A DNA stretch of 64,000 bases from Psychromarinibacter sediminicola (GTDB taxonomy: Bacteria > Pseudomonadota > Alphaproteobacteria > Rhodobacterales > Rhodobacteraceae). The translations under genes were made by a program, and so were the position numbers. Each line of letters opens with the position of its first letter. Positions within the stretch are counted from its first letter, which is position 1. This document shows positions 1 to 8,314 of this stretch, in pieces. Below the pieces are notes generated by a model. That model ran no database searches and was not told the DNA's origin. It was given only the letters and a program-made list of their open reading frames with translations. Location of the stretch: assembly GCF_029168335.1 (NCBI RefSeq), contig NZ_JARGYC010000012.1:1-64000 (forward strand), given 5' to 3'.

Positions 1-77
1 TCGGCGACATCTGCGATCTCTTCGAACCCGACGAATGCTGGAACTACTTCAAGGCCGCAGGATATGCCCACGATTAA
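1..77 (+). pseudogene. IS630-family transposase, 3' end only
   Basis: Frame 3 from base 3 gives a short C-terminus with the words WNYFKAAGYAHD before a TAA at 75-77. IS630/Tc1-type transposases typically end with a NYF..AGY tail, so I read this as the end of such a transposase running in from outside the window. Only about 24 residues are visible, so I cannot tell whether the element is intact. A hairpin at 94-123 lies just downstream and may belong to the element end. Confidence 0.6.
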
Positions 78-93
78 ACGCACGAAGCTCTAG

Positions 94-123
94 CGCGGAA
101 ATCGCCTCCTGAGACTTTCCGCG
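94..123. repeat. 8-bp inverted repeat downstream of the transposase end
   Basis: CGCGGAAA at 94-101 pairs perfectly with TTTCCGCG at 116-123 across a 14-nt loop. There is no T-run, so it is not a standard intrinsic terminator. Its place just after the transposase stop suggests part of the insertion sequence end or a transcription stop. Confidence 0.4.
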
Positions 124-240
124 AAATCCTGGGGATTTAGGGGCGAATTTCCGTCTGGGGTGAATTGGCACACCTGTATCGGCCGGATAGTACGGCGAGA
201 ATCCGAATATTATCCAGTGATATCAGGTGGTTGGCTATGC

Positions 241-315
241 TGGCTGGGGTGGTAGGATTCGAACCTACGGTACACGGTACCAAAAACCGCTGCCTTACCA
301 CTTGGCTACACCCCA
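241..315 (-). tRNA. tRNA-Gln (anticodon TTG)
   Basis: On the minus strand the acceptor stem TGGGGTG (5' end at 315) pairs with CACCCCA, followed by G and an encoded CCA at 241-243. The T-arm has the GTTCGAATCC signature. The anticodon loop contains TTG, reading CAA glutamine codons. Length is 75 nt with CCA. It sits between a transposase remnant and the capsule export genes, a typical insertion neighbourhood. Confidence 0.96.
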
Positions 316-433
316 GCAGCGAAGCGTGTCTTACGGATTCGGGCGGGGCTTCGCAAGTCCCGAATGCGCAAAAACCGCCCGGGCCGGCGGGGTCTGCCGG
401 CCGCCGGCGGCGATGCGCGCCGGCGACCCGGGG

Positions 434-2110
434 TCAGCTCGAAACCTGTTCCCGCAGGATCGCCGCCGTCAGCGAGATCATCAGGTAGACGCCGCCGAAG
501 ATCAGGAAGGCGAGGACCGTGTTCTCGAACGATCGGGGATAGGTGGCCTCGTCCGGCGCGATGGGCGCAACCGCCATCGACAGGTAGCGGGTCTGGCGGT
601 TCGCCTCGATCCGCGCGGTCTCCAGTTGCTGCAGCGCCTGGGTCACCATCAGCTCGCGGGTCTGCAACTCGCGCTCGGCCAGCCGCAATTCGCCGGTGAT
701 CCGCGCCAGCGACTGGCCGTCCTCGGTCGTCTCGGTCAGCTGCGAGCGCAGCTCGGAGATCATCGCCTCCAGCCGCCGCACGTCGCCGCGGGCGCCCTCG
801 ACCCGCGCCTCGTTCGGGCGTTCGTTGTCCAGCAGTTGCTGCAACTGCAGCCGCTTCTCGGACAGCTGCGTCTCCAGGTTGGTGATCCGCGTCATCAGCG
901 CGTTGGACTCGGTCATCGGGTCCAGCACGCCCAGCTTCTCCTGCAGCGAGAGCACCCGCTGCTGGGCGTCCAGCATCGCGTTCTCGGCCTTCTCGTAGCT
1001 TTGCCGCGCGCCCTCCATCTGGTCCTCGCGCAGGCGCAGCGACAGGGCGTCGACCTGCTCCTCGGCGTACTGGATCAGGCGTTCCGAGAACAGCTGGCTC
1101 AGCTCCGGATCGGCGGCGACGACATCCATCTTGATGATGCCCTCGGTCGGATCGTAGCTGATCTTCACGTTCTTCTTGTAGATCTTGTACGCCTCTTCCT
1201 TCGTCGCGTCGACGTCGAGGCGTTGCAGCGGGTCGATGTCGGGATCCGAGAAATGCTCGCGGAAGCCCAGATCCTCGTCGAGCCGCAGCATCGCGTCGAT
1301 CGACTGCAGATAGCCCTGCACCGCGATCGAATCCTGGCTGGTGGCGAAGGACGTGCCCGAGAACATGCCGGCCAGGCCGGAGGCGCCGGCGGCGGCCGGG
1401 TTCTGCGCCTGCTGGATGACGAATTCGGAATGCGTGGCGTACATCGGCGTGGCGATGCGGAAATAGTACCAGCCCGCGAGGAAGGTCGGCAGCAGCACGA
1501 AGAAGGCCAGCCGCGCGGCCAGCTGCATCAGCTTGCGGCGGCGGCGGCGCGCGATCTCGCGCTGCATCCGCACGATCTCGCGGGCGCGGTTGTCCTCGTC
1601 CAGCACCTCGGTGGAGGGCAGCTGCGGCTTGTCCACCGTCTTCGGCAGCTGGATGTCGGAGCCGGCCTTCCGCTCCTGCCCCGGCACCACGAGTTCCAGC
1701 ATGTTCGACCGCTGGAACGGGTCGATCCCCTGCTTGCGCAGCAGCCGCACCGCGTCGAAGTCGCTGGTCGGTGCCAGCCCGTGCTTCTGCGCGACCCGGC
1801 GGGCCATGCGCAGCTGCCGGCCGGTCAGCCCCTCTTTGCGGATGGCGGCGATCTCGTTCTCCGCCGAGGCGTCCGACGGCGCGCTGACCTCGGTGCGCTT
1901 GGGGGCGGTCGGATAGGGCGCGTCGCCGAAGCCGTCGTCGTGGTCGTCGGCAAAGGGCATCTCTTCCGCCGTCGCGGCGGCGCCGGCCCGCGGCCCGGAG
2001 CGCGCCGCGGCCGCCATGGCCCCGGCCGCCGAGGCGGGCCGCGGCGCCGCGTTGGCGGCGGCGGGGCTGCGGCGGATGCGGAATTTCTTAGCCTTGGGTT
2101 TGGTAGTCAT
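434..2110 (-). CDS. kpsE: capsule polysaccharide export inner-membrane protein, KpsE/BexC family
   Basis: 558 aa. This is a polysaccharide co-polymerase-type protein that couples the ABC exporter in the inner membrane to the outer-membrane exit protein. A membrane segment near residues 203-222 (AFFVLLPTFLAGWYYF) is followed by a long periplasmic region with strong coiled-coil character (about 340-500). A second membrane segment near 530-550 is preceded by a Pro-containing YPRSFENT stretch, the usual PCP layout. The cytoplasmic N-terminal region is about 190 residues of basic/Ala-Pro-rich sequence, longer than in E. coli KpsE. Its start overlaps the end of kpsT by 23 bp, so the two are translated together. 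No KpsM-type permease gene is adjacent. Confidence 0.88.
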   Translation of the reverse strand: MTTKPKAKKFRIRRSPAAANAAPRPASAAGAMAAAARSGPRAGAAATAEEMPFADDHDDGFGDAPYPTAPKRTEVSAPSDASAENEIAAIRKEGLTGRQLRMARRVAQKHGLAPTSDFDAVRLLRKQGIDPFQRSNMLELVVPGQERKAGSDIQLPKTVDKPQLPSTEVLDEDNRAREIVRMQREIARRRRRKLMQLAARLAFFVLLPTFLAGWYYFRIATPMYATHSEFVIQQAQNPAAAGASGLAGMFSGTSFATSQDSIAVQGYLQSIDAMLRLDEDLGFREHFSDPDIDPLQRLDVDATKEEAYKIYKKNVKISYDPTEGIIKMDVVAADPELSQLFSERLIQYAEEQVDALSLRLREDQMEGARQSYEKAENAMLDAQQRVLSLQEKLGVLDPMTESNALMTRITNLETQLSEKRLQLQQLLDNERPNEARVEGARGDVRRLEAMISELRSQLTETTEDGQSLARITGELRLAERELQTRELMVTQALQQLETARIEANRQTRYLSMAVAPIAPDEATYPRSFENTVLAFLIFGGVYLMISLTAAILREQVSS

Positions 2111-2747
2111 AAAGCGCTTTCGCCTCTTCCAAGGTATCGAACATATGAAGCCGCCCGTCGCGCAGAACGGCGGCGGTGCGGCAGAATTTCTCCAGCGTCT
2201 GGGCCTTGTGGCTGACCACCACGATGGTTCGGTCCTTCAGACGTTCGCGCAGGATCTGCCCGGCGCGCTTGTTGAAGGCGACGTCGGTCGTCGACGGCAT
2301 GCCCTCGTCGATCAGGTAGATGTCGAAATCGAGCGCCAGCAGCAGCGAGAAGTTCAGCCGCGCGCGCATGCCCTGGCTGAAGGTGCCGACGGGCATGTCG
2401 AAATACTCTTCCAGGTTGCAGATCCAGCGGCAGAACGCCTCGATGTAATCGGGATCCAGCCCGTAGAGCCGGGCGATGTAGCGCACGTTCTCGCGCGCCG
2501 TATGGCGGTTGACGACGCCGCCCATGAAGCCCAGCGGGAACGAGATGCGGCAGTTGCGGCGGATCGCGCCCTCGTCGGGCTTTTCCAGCCCCGCCATCAT
2601 GTTGACGATGGTGGTCTTGCCGGTGCCGTTCGGCGCGAGAATGCCCAGCGAATTGCCCAGCTCGACGCGAAACGACGCACGATCCAGGATGACCTTGCGC
2701 TGCGCCCCGGTCCAGAAGGACTTGCTGACATTTTCGAATTCGAGCAT
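2088..2747 (-). CDS. kpsT: capsule exporter ABC ATP-binding protein, KpsT family
   Basis: 219 aa, the usual size for KpsT/BexA. It energises export of capsular or similar polysaccharide at the inner membrane. Motifs seen: a P-loop LAPNGTGKTT (the family normally has G.NGAGKST), a signature FSQGMRARL (normally SSGM or SGGM), Walker B IYLIDEGM and the H-loop VVVSH. These substitutions keep the catalytic Lys, Asp, Glu and His. It is the first gene of a two-gene unit with kpsE. The permease partner KpsM must be encoded elsewhere or be missing. Confidence 0.88.
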   Translation of the reverse strand: MLEFENVSKSFWTGAQRKVILDRASFRVELGNSLGILAPNGTGKTTIVNMMAGLEKPDEGAIRRNCRISFPLGFMGGVVNRHTARENVRYIARLYGLDPDYIEAFCRWICNLEEYFDMPVGTFSQGMRARLNFSLLLALDFDIYLIDEGMPSTTDVAFNKRAGQILRERLKDRTIVVVSHKAQTLEKFCRTAAVLRDGRLHMFDTLEEAKALYDYQTQG

Positions 2748-2962
2748 TCGCGTTCCGAAGGTCTGCCTGATCTGCCTGGTCTGTCGTGTCTTGCCCTATC
2801 GGGTCTTCGTTAAGGATGACCGTATAGCCCGGCTTTTAGGCTCAATTATGTCTGTGTGAACCCCTGTTTTTCAACGCCGAAGGAGGGTTTGCGGCAGTTT
2901 TGGGGCAAAAATTGGGGTAAATTCGCGCGATGCGGTCGACAATCCCCTGCAAATCCAGGGGA

Positions 2963-4264
2963 TTATCCGCGAACCTGTCGCCTGATGCGCAACACTCTCC
3001 CCGCAATCAGCGCCATTGGTGCCGCGGCGAAACTGAACAACGCGCCCATCTTGGCCGCGTCCTGCACCGCGCCCGGGGCGAAGGCGACCGAGGTGACGAA
3101 GAGCGCGACGGTAAATCCGATCGCCGCGGCACAGCCGATCACGAACAGATCCGCCGCGCCCATGCCCGCGGGCAGGCCCAGGCGCAGCGGCCGGGCGGCG
3201 AGCCAGCCGAAGGCGAGAATCCCCAGCGGCTTGCCCAGCAGGAGCCCGGCAAGCACCGGCCAGGTCGGCGCGCCGACGGCCGTGACCTCGACCCCCGCAT
3301 TCATCAGGCCGAACAGGAACAGGACCGCCTCGACGGGGTATCGCAGGGCCTGCTGCATCCGGTTCAAGAGGTCGGTCAGGTATTGCTCGGCCTCGGCGAA
3401 CAGGCCGAAGGCGCGCTCCTCGTGCGGGATCGCCGGGATGATCGGCAGAAGCCCCAGCGCCGGATGCACCCCGCTCTGCTGGAACCCGTACCAGCTGACG
3501 GCGCCGGCGATGACATAGGGCCACGCCCCCAGCCGCCGCCGCGTCCAGGTGGAGCACGGGCGCAACGGGTGGCCCCTGTCCAGCCGCCGGGGCAGCCAGT
3601 TGGCCAGCCCGAACACGCCGAGCGCGGCGCCGAGGGACAGCAAGAGCCACGCCGGCGCCAGCGTGCCCGTGGGGTAGAACAGCGCCAGCACGATCAGCCC
3701 GCCCGCGTCGTCGGCGATGGCCAGAAGCAGCAGGAACCGCACCGCCGGGTGGCCCGCGCCGAAGACGAGCCGGCCGACCAGGTAGGAAAACGCGATATCG
3801 GTCGCGGTGGGGATCGCCCAGCCATGCGCGACCGCGTCGTACAGGTCGGAGCCCAGGATCGCGGCAAGCCCCAGATACACGGCCACCGGGCCCAGCATGC
3901 CGCCCGCGGTCGCCACCAGCGGCGTCGCCGCCTTGCGCCCGCGCAGCGCGCCGTTCTTCAGGATCACCGCCTCCCAGACCTCCTTGCCGGCGCTGGCGAA
4001 GAACAGCGCCATCAGCACATCGTTCACCAGGACATGCGGGGTCAGCACGCGGCGGACGTCGCCGATCGCCTCGATGCCGTGGGCGGCCCCGTGGGCCGTC
4101 ATCCAGCGATACGCATCGGTGCCGACGAAATCGTTGAACCACAGCGGATAGTCGACCAAGGCGTGATAGGACTGCGGCGCGACATTCGCCCAGATCAGCG
4201 CGACGGCGGCTCCTGCGATCAGCAGGATCGAGTAGCGTTCGACGAAATTCCAGACCCGGTACAT
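2963..4264 (-). CDS. nhaA: Na+/H+ antiporter NhaA
   Basis: 433 aa inner-membrane sodium/proton antiporter for pH and sodium homeostasis. It shows the NhaA signatures: PTATDIAFSYLVG containing the conserved Asp of TM4, and AIADDAGGLIV carrying the Asp-Asp pair of TM5. It also has the LFFASAGKEVWE region equivalent to the family's FF..GLE stretch, and about 11-12 hydrophobic helices. A hairpin (AATCCCCTG with its complement at 2956-2964) overlaps the stop codon and may end the transcript. It stands alone on the minus strand. Sequence and length agree with full-length NhaA. Confidence 0.93.
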   Translation of the reverse strand: MYRVWNFVERYSILLIAGAAVALIWANVAPQSYHALVDYPLWFNDFVGTDAYRWMTAHGAAHGIEAIGDVRRVLTPHVLVNDVLMALFFASAGKEVWEAVILKNGALRGRKAATPLVATAGGMLGPVAVYLGLAAILGSDLYDAVAHGWAIPTATDIAFSYLVGRLVFGAGHPAVRFLLLLAIADDAGGLIVLALFYPTGTLAPAWLLLSLGAALGVFGLANWLPRRLDRGHPLRPCSTWTRRRLGAWPYVIAGAVSWYGFQQSGVHPALGLLPIIPAIPHEERAFGLFAEAEQYLTDLLNRMQQALRYPVEAVLFLFGLMNAGVEVTAVGAPTWPVLAGLLLGKPLGILAFGWLAARPLRLGLPAGMGAADLFVIGCAAAIGFTVALFVTSVAFAPGAVQDAAKMGALFSFAAAPMALIAGRVLRIRRQVRG

Positions 4265-4348
4265 GCGCCCGCCCGTTGCCTCGGTTCTTGCCCTGACGGG
4301 CAGGTAACCAAAGCGCGCGGCGGGGGCAATGGGCGCGTCAGGGGCCGG

Positions 4349-5401
4349 TCAGGCCACGACGCCCCAGACCAGCCCGGCGATGACGGCGCCGGCGACGGCG
4401 ATGCCGATATAGGCAGCGAAGACACGCGGCTTGACCAGCGCCCAGACCGCCACCGCCGCGGGAATGCAGCTGACGCCGCCGGCCAGCACGAAGGACATCG
4501 CCGCGCCCTGCGCCATCCCCTGATCCAGCAGCGCGTCAACCATCGGCACCGCGGCATAGCCGTTCAGATAGGCCGGCATCCCGACGAAGGCGCCCAGCAG
4601 CACCGGCATCACGCCCGCGCCGCCCAGGACATGTGCCACGAGATCGGCGGGAATGTAGCGCAGCATCAGCGCCTCGATCATATAGGCCAGCAGCAGCCAC
4701 TTGCCGAGGAACAGCGCGTTCTCGACCACCGTGTCGCGGAATGTCGCGCGGCGGTCGGCCTCGCCCCAGAAGCGCCAGACCGGCCGCGCCTCGAACGGTG
4801 CCGCCGGGCCGGCGCTGCCGCAGGTCGTGCCGCAGCAGCTTGTCTTCGGCGCGGTCTTCAGCGGGTCGGCGAAGACGGCGCTCTGCGCGAAGGCCTTCAC
4901 GGTGAACCCGCCGGCCAGCCCCAGCCCCACGGCGGCCAGGCCCTTGCCGATGGCGAACTCCCAGCCCAGGGTTCCGCTGGTGATCAGGAACATCGCCGGG
5001 TCCATCAGCGGCGAGGCCAGCCAGAACGCCATGACCGCCGACAGCGGCGCCCCCATCGCCAGCAGCGCCGCAATGAACGGGATGACCTCGCAGGAGCAGA
5101 ACGGGGACAGCCCGCCCAGCAGCGCCGCCAGCAGGATCATCCGCACCTCGCGCCCCTCGAACGCCCGCGCGAGGAGCGCCTCGGCCCCGGTCGCCTTCAT
5201 GTAGGCCACCGCCAGCACGGCGAAGACGATGAACACCCCGGTATGCGCGATGGCGCCGCCCGCAAAGCGGATCGTCGGCCAGACCTGCCCGGGGTCCAGC
5301 ACTGCCAGCACCAGCGGGATCGCCAGGATCAGCAGCACCGCCTTGTCGGCCCGCCTCCAGAGGGCGGGGATATCCGGCAGCTTCTGGCTGAGATCAGTCA
5401 T
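4349..5401 (-). CDS. metal(loid) efflux permease, DUF318/ArsP_1 (SO_0444-like) family
   Basis: 350 aa polytopic membrane protein. The family hallmark is GLSPFCSCEVIPFIAALLAM around residues 95-115, a Cys-rich helix typical of YraQ/ArsP_1 permeases. A central hydrophilic loop carries TSCCGTTCGS, a possible metal-binding site as in SO_0444-type copper/zinc exporters. It overlaps by 8 bp the ArsR regulator gene upstream, so it is almost certainly controlled by it. The substrate (arsenical, copper, zinc or other) cannot be fixed from sequence. Confidence 0.82.
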   Translation of the reverse strand: MTDLSQKLPDIPALWRRADKAVLLILAIPLVLAVLDPGQVWPTIRFAGGAIAHTGVFIVFAVLAVAYMKATGAEALLARAFEGREVRMILLAALLGGLSPFCSCEVIPFIAALLAMGAPLSAVMAFWLASPLMDPAMFLITSGTLGWEFAIGKGLAAVGLGLAGGFTVKAFAQSAVFADPLKTAPKTSCCGTTCGSAGPAAPFEARPVWRFWGEADRRATFRDTVVENALFLGKWLLLAYMIEALMLRYIPADLVAHVLGGAGVMPVLLGAFVGMPAYLNGYAAVPMVDALLDQGMAQGAAMSFVLAGGVSCIPAAVAVWALVKPRVFAAYIGIAVAGAVIAGLVWGVVA

Positions 5402-5741
5402 GGCCCGTCTCCAGATGGCAGGCGCCGGACACGTCGGCGCAGCACTCGGACAGCAGGAAATCCGTCAGTGCCTGCAATTCCTCGGTCGCGGCCGCGGCGC
5501 AGATGATCTGCCGCCCCTTGCGTTCCTGCCGGACCAGCCCGGCCTGCGCGAGGATCCTGAGGTGATGCGTGAGGGTCGAGCCGGTGATCCCGGACCGATC
5601 CCCCAACTCGCCCATCGACAGGCCCTCCGGCCCGGCCCGGACCAGCGTGTTCAGAACACCCAGCCGCTGCTCGGAGCCGAGCGCAGCGAAGGTGGAGGCC
5701 GCCTGCACGACGGACAAGGACGAGTCGCGATCTGCTTTCAT
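5394..5741 (-). CDS. ArsR/SmtB-family metal-responsive repressor
   Basis: 115 aa winged-helix protein. The DNA-reading helix lies around GITGSTLTHHLRILAQAGLV, typical of ArsR/SmtB. The C-terminus has SECCADVSGACHLETGHD, a cluster of three Cys and two His that could form the inducer-binding site. It is the first gene of a two-gene unit with the permease, and inverted repeats overlap its own start codon, which fits autorepression released by metal. Confidence 0.88.
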   Translation of the reverse strand: MKADRDSSLSVVQAASTFAALGSEQRLGVLNTLVRAGPEGLSMGELGDRSGITGSTLTHHLRILAQAGLVRQERKGRQIICAAAATEELQALTDFLLSECCADVSGACHLETGHD

Positions 5742-5775
5742 GCTTCGAAGTTTCTAGAAGCATCGAAACGAAGTC
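5740..5775. promoter_or_regulatory. putative ArsR operator over the start codon
   Basis: ATGCTTC at 5740-5746 and GAAGCAT at 5757-5763 form a perfect inverted repeat. Nested inside are the palindromes CTTCGAAG (5743-5750) and TTCTAGAA (5752-5759), followed by ATCGAAACGAAG. The repeat covers the ATG of the arsR gene, so bound repressor would block its expression. Assignment is from position and symmetry only. Confidence 0.5.
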
Positions 5776-5852
5776 AACCCGCGTCCGGCCGGCCCGCCGT
5801 TGCAGCCGGCCCGAACGTTTCCGCAAGGGCCGACGAACCCATAGGCGCTTAC

Positions 5853-6461
5853 CTAGGCCGCCGCCTCCGCCGCCCCGGCGACGCGGCGATAGGCGTCCAG
5901 CGCCTCGATCCGGCCGACCCAGCGCAGAATGTTGTCATAGCCCGCGATCGGGTAGTGACAGGCCTCGCGCAACCCCACGACCATGGCGACGCTGATATCG
6001 GCCACACTCATCGCCTCGCCCACAAGCCAGTCGCGGCCGGCGAGGTGGTCGTCCAGCACCCTGGCGAAGGGATGGAACACGGCCGCCGCCGCCTCCAGGT
6101 CGGCGGTCTCGTTGCCGAACAGGTACTTGTCCGCGAAACGCGCGCAGGCCGGCGTCCAGTGGCACCCTTCCCAGAACTGCCAGCGCAGGACATCGAACTG
6201 CGCGTCGCCGCCGGGCCAGAGCGGGCTGTCGGCCAACGCGGCCAGCCGGTTGGCGATGGCGTTGGATTCCCACAGGGTCGTGCCGTCGTCCAGTTCCAGC
6301 ACCGGCACCCGCCCGTTCGGGTTCAGCGCCAGGAAGGCCGGCGCCTTCTGAACGCCCGCAGTGATGTCCACCACCTCCTCCGGCACGGCCAGCCCGGTGA
6401 TCGCGTTCACCAGCATGACCTTTTTCGAGTTCGGCGACGGCGGAAAGACATGCAGTTTCAT
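5853..6461 (-). CDS. glutathione S-transferase family protein
   Basis: 202 aa. The N-terminal thioredoxin-fold half has LNPNGRVPVLELDDGTTLWESNAI, with the cis-Pro (VP) and the ES pair that binds the gamma-glutamyl part of glutathione. The C-terminal helical half has WLVGEAMSVADISVAM, the usual N-capping motif region. An SD-like GGGAG precedes the ATG. It is monocistronic and its substrate is unknown. Confidence 0.88.
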   Translation of the reverse strand: MKLHVFPPSPNSKKVMLVNAITGLAVPEEVVDITAGVQKAPAFLALNPNGRVPVLELDDGTTLWESNAIANRLAALADSPLWPGGDAQFDVLRWQFWEGCHWTPACARFADKYLFGNETADLEAAAAVFHPFARVLDDHLAGRDWLVGEAMSVADISVAMVVGLREACHYPIAGYDNILRWVGRIEALDAYRRVAGAAEAAA

Positions 6462-6533
6462 TTTGCCGCTCCCTTAATTAACCACAAGGCAAAATACATC
6501 GCAACCTTCCCTTGGGTCAATACCGCAAACGAT

Positions 6534-6564
6534 GAGGGGCCGCAGCGCACCGCCGCGGCCCCTC
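6534..6564 (-). terminator. hairpin downstream of the 5'-nucleotidase gene
   Basis: GAGGGGCCGC (6534-6543) pairs perfectly with GCGGCCCCTC (6555-6564), a 10-bp GC stem located 37 bp after the stop of the minus-strand 5'-nucleotidase gene. The following T-tract is weak (ATCGTTTG), so termination may be only partly intrinsic. Confidence 0.5.
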
Positions 6565-6600
6565 GCGTCAGGTCGGGTCCGGTCGAGAGCCGGGGCCGCC

Positions 6601-8163
6601 TTACTTCACGATCTCGATCCGCCCGTCGGTATAGGGCTGATAGGGCGCGTTCTCTGCCAGGTACTCGGCGGTCACGTCCGCCAGGTCGGGCCCGAAGTCA
6701 TAGGCGTTCTCGGCATCGACGAACATCGAATAGCCGTCGCCGCCGTTGCGCACGAAGTTGTTCGACACGACGCCGTAGGTCGCCTCGGGGTCGATCGGCG
6801 CGCCGTCGACCATCACGTTCGAGATGCGGTTGCCCGGCTCTTTCGTCAGGTCGGCGGTGAAGGACATGCCGGCCACCTGCGGGAACCGCCCGCCGCCATC
6901 CTCGACCTGGCTCACGCCGTTCTCCAGCGCCTCGATGATCGTGGCGCCCGTCACCTCGAAGGTCGACAGCGTGTTCTGGAACGGCAGCACCGTCAGAACC
7001 TCGCCCATGGTGATCGGTCCCGCGTCGATCGAGGCGCGCAGGCCCCCGCCGTTGGCGAGTGCGATGTCGATGCCCTGGTCCTGCACCCGGTCGAGCATCG
7101 CGTCGGCGACGAGGTTGCCCATCGGGCATTCCATCGCGCGGCAGACGCTGCGGTCGCCCTCGATGGCCTCGCTCGCCTCGGCCACGACCTCGTTGCGGAT
7201 CTCGTCCAGCGGTTCGGCCAGTTCCCCGATCCGGTCCTTCGTTACCGCGTCCTCGGTGACGGAGGCGTCGAGCAGCACCGGCTCGCCCACGGCTTCCACG
7301 ATGTTGCCCTCGTCGTCGAAGGTCACGTTCAGCTCGCCCAGGAACTTGCCGTAGGCATAGGCCTGCACGATGGCGGTGTTGCCGACCATCACCGGGTACG
7401 GCCCCTTGGCGCCCTCGATCTCGTTCGACAGCAGGCTGTTGTCGTGCCCGCCGACGATCACGTCGACATCCGGCACCGCCGCGGCGACGGCCTTGTCGAC
7501 GTTCAGGCCCGAATGCGACAGGACGATGATCTTGTTGATCCCCTCGGCCTGCAGCCGCTCCACCTCGGCGGCCACGGCATCGGCGGGCTGGGTGAAGATG
7601 ACGTTGGGCCCCGGGCTCGACAGCTCGTCGGTGTCCACCGGCGTCAGCCCGATCAGGCCCAGCCGCTCGCCGTCCTTCTCGATGATCACCGACTTCTCGA
7701 TGGCGTCGGTCAGCAGCGGCTCGCCCGAGATGTCCGCGTTCGACATCAGGATCGGGAACTCCACCGCCTCGGTGAAGCCCTTCAGGACCTCGGGGCCGTC
7801 GTCGAATTCGTGGTTGCCCACGGTCATCGCGTCGTAGCCCATCTTGTTCATCATCTCGGCCGCGGCCTTGCCCTTGTAATAGGTGTAGAACAAGGTGCCC
7901 TGGAACTGGTCGCCGCCGTCGACGAGCAGCCAGTTGTCGTTGCGCGCCTTCGCGGCCTCGACGGCGGTGACGAGCCGGGCCGAGCCGCCGAAGCATTCGC
8001 CGGCCTCGTTGTCCTCCGCCGCGCAGGTCGAGTCGTATTTCGAAATCGGCTCGAAGCGGGCGTGGAAGTCGTTGGTGTGAAGAATGGTGATCTTGTACTC
8101 GGCGGCCGCCATTCCGGCGGACAGGCCCAGCACCGCGGTCGCGGTCAGGAAACGAGCGAGCAT
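6601..8163 (-). CDS. secreted 5'-nucleotidase / UshA-type metallophosphatase
   Basis: 520 aa. A Sec signal peptide (MLARFLTATAVLGLSAGMAAA) leads to a calcineurin-like phosphoesterase domain with the metal-binding motifs ILHTNDFHARFEP, LVDGGDQF and GNHEFDDGPE, plus ILSHSG and GGHDNSL. The C-terminal 5'-nucleotidase domain has ANGGGLRASIDAGPI and VSNNFVRNGGDGYS, which bind the nucleoside. The enzyme should act in the periplasm to release phosphate and nucleoside from nucleotides. Length agrees with the family. A Pho-box-like repeat lies upstream at 8185-8201. Confidence 0.92.
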   Translation of the reverse strand: MLARFLTATAVLGLSAGMAAAEYKITILHTNDFHARFEPISKYDSTCAAEDNEAGECFGGSARLVTAVEAAKARNDNWLLVDGGDQFQGTLFYTYYKGKAAAEMMNKMGYDAMTVGNHEFDDGPEVLKGFTEAVEFPILMSNADISGEPLLTDAIEKSVIIEKDGERLGLIGLTPVDTDELSSPGPNVIFTQPADAVAAEVERLQAEGINKIIVLSHSGLNVDKAVAAAVPDVDVIVGGHDNSLLSNEIEGAKGPYPVMVGNTAIVQAYAYGKFLGELNVTFDDEGNIVEAVGEPVLLDASVTEDAVTKDRIGELAEPLDEIRNEVVAEASEAIEGDRSVCRAMECPMGNLVADAMLDRVQDQGIDIALANGGGLRASIDAGPITMGEVLTVLPFQNTLSTFEVTGATIIEALENGVSQVEDGGGRFPQVAGMSFTADLTKEPGNRISNVMVDGAPIDPEATYGVVSNNFVRNGGDGYSMFVDAENAYDFGPDLADVTAEYLAENAPYQPYTDGRIEIVK

Positions 8164-8184
8164 GAATGGTCTCCCAGTTGGTTG

Positions 8185-8201
8185 ATGACCTCACAGTGAC
8201 C
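8185..8201 (-). promoter_or_regulatory. possible PhoB-type half-site repeat
   Basis: On the minus strand the sequence reads GGTCAC-TGTGA-GGTCAT, two GGTCAY half-sites with 11-bp spacing, 22-38 bases upstream of the 5'-nucleotidase start. PhoB boxes are direct repeats with 11-bp spacing and a TGTCA core. The cores here differ by one base. Confidence 0.3.
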
Positions 8202-8314
8202 CCGCATCGCGGCGGTGTCAAAGCGCGATCGCGCCCGGTCTAACGTGCCGAGGTGACAGATTTCCGACGGCGCCGCCGGATTGAACCACCCGCCGCGCGG
8301 CCCATATCTCCGGG

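Noticed and set aside
2941-2964. Hairpin at the nhaA stop as a strong intrinsic terminator
   Set aside because: The 9-bp stem is real, but it overlaps the stop codon and no T-run follows, so I kept it only as a remark in the nhaA entry.
2930-5506. An 858-codon plus-strand frame opposite nhaA and the metal permease
   Set aside because: It is the antisense of nhaA and the permease, with Arg/Gln/His-rich composition and no domain. The minus-strand genes have clear motifs.
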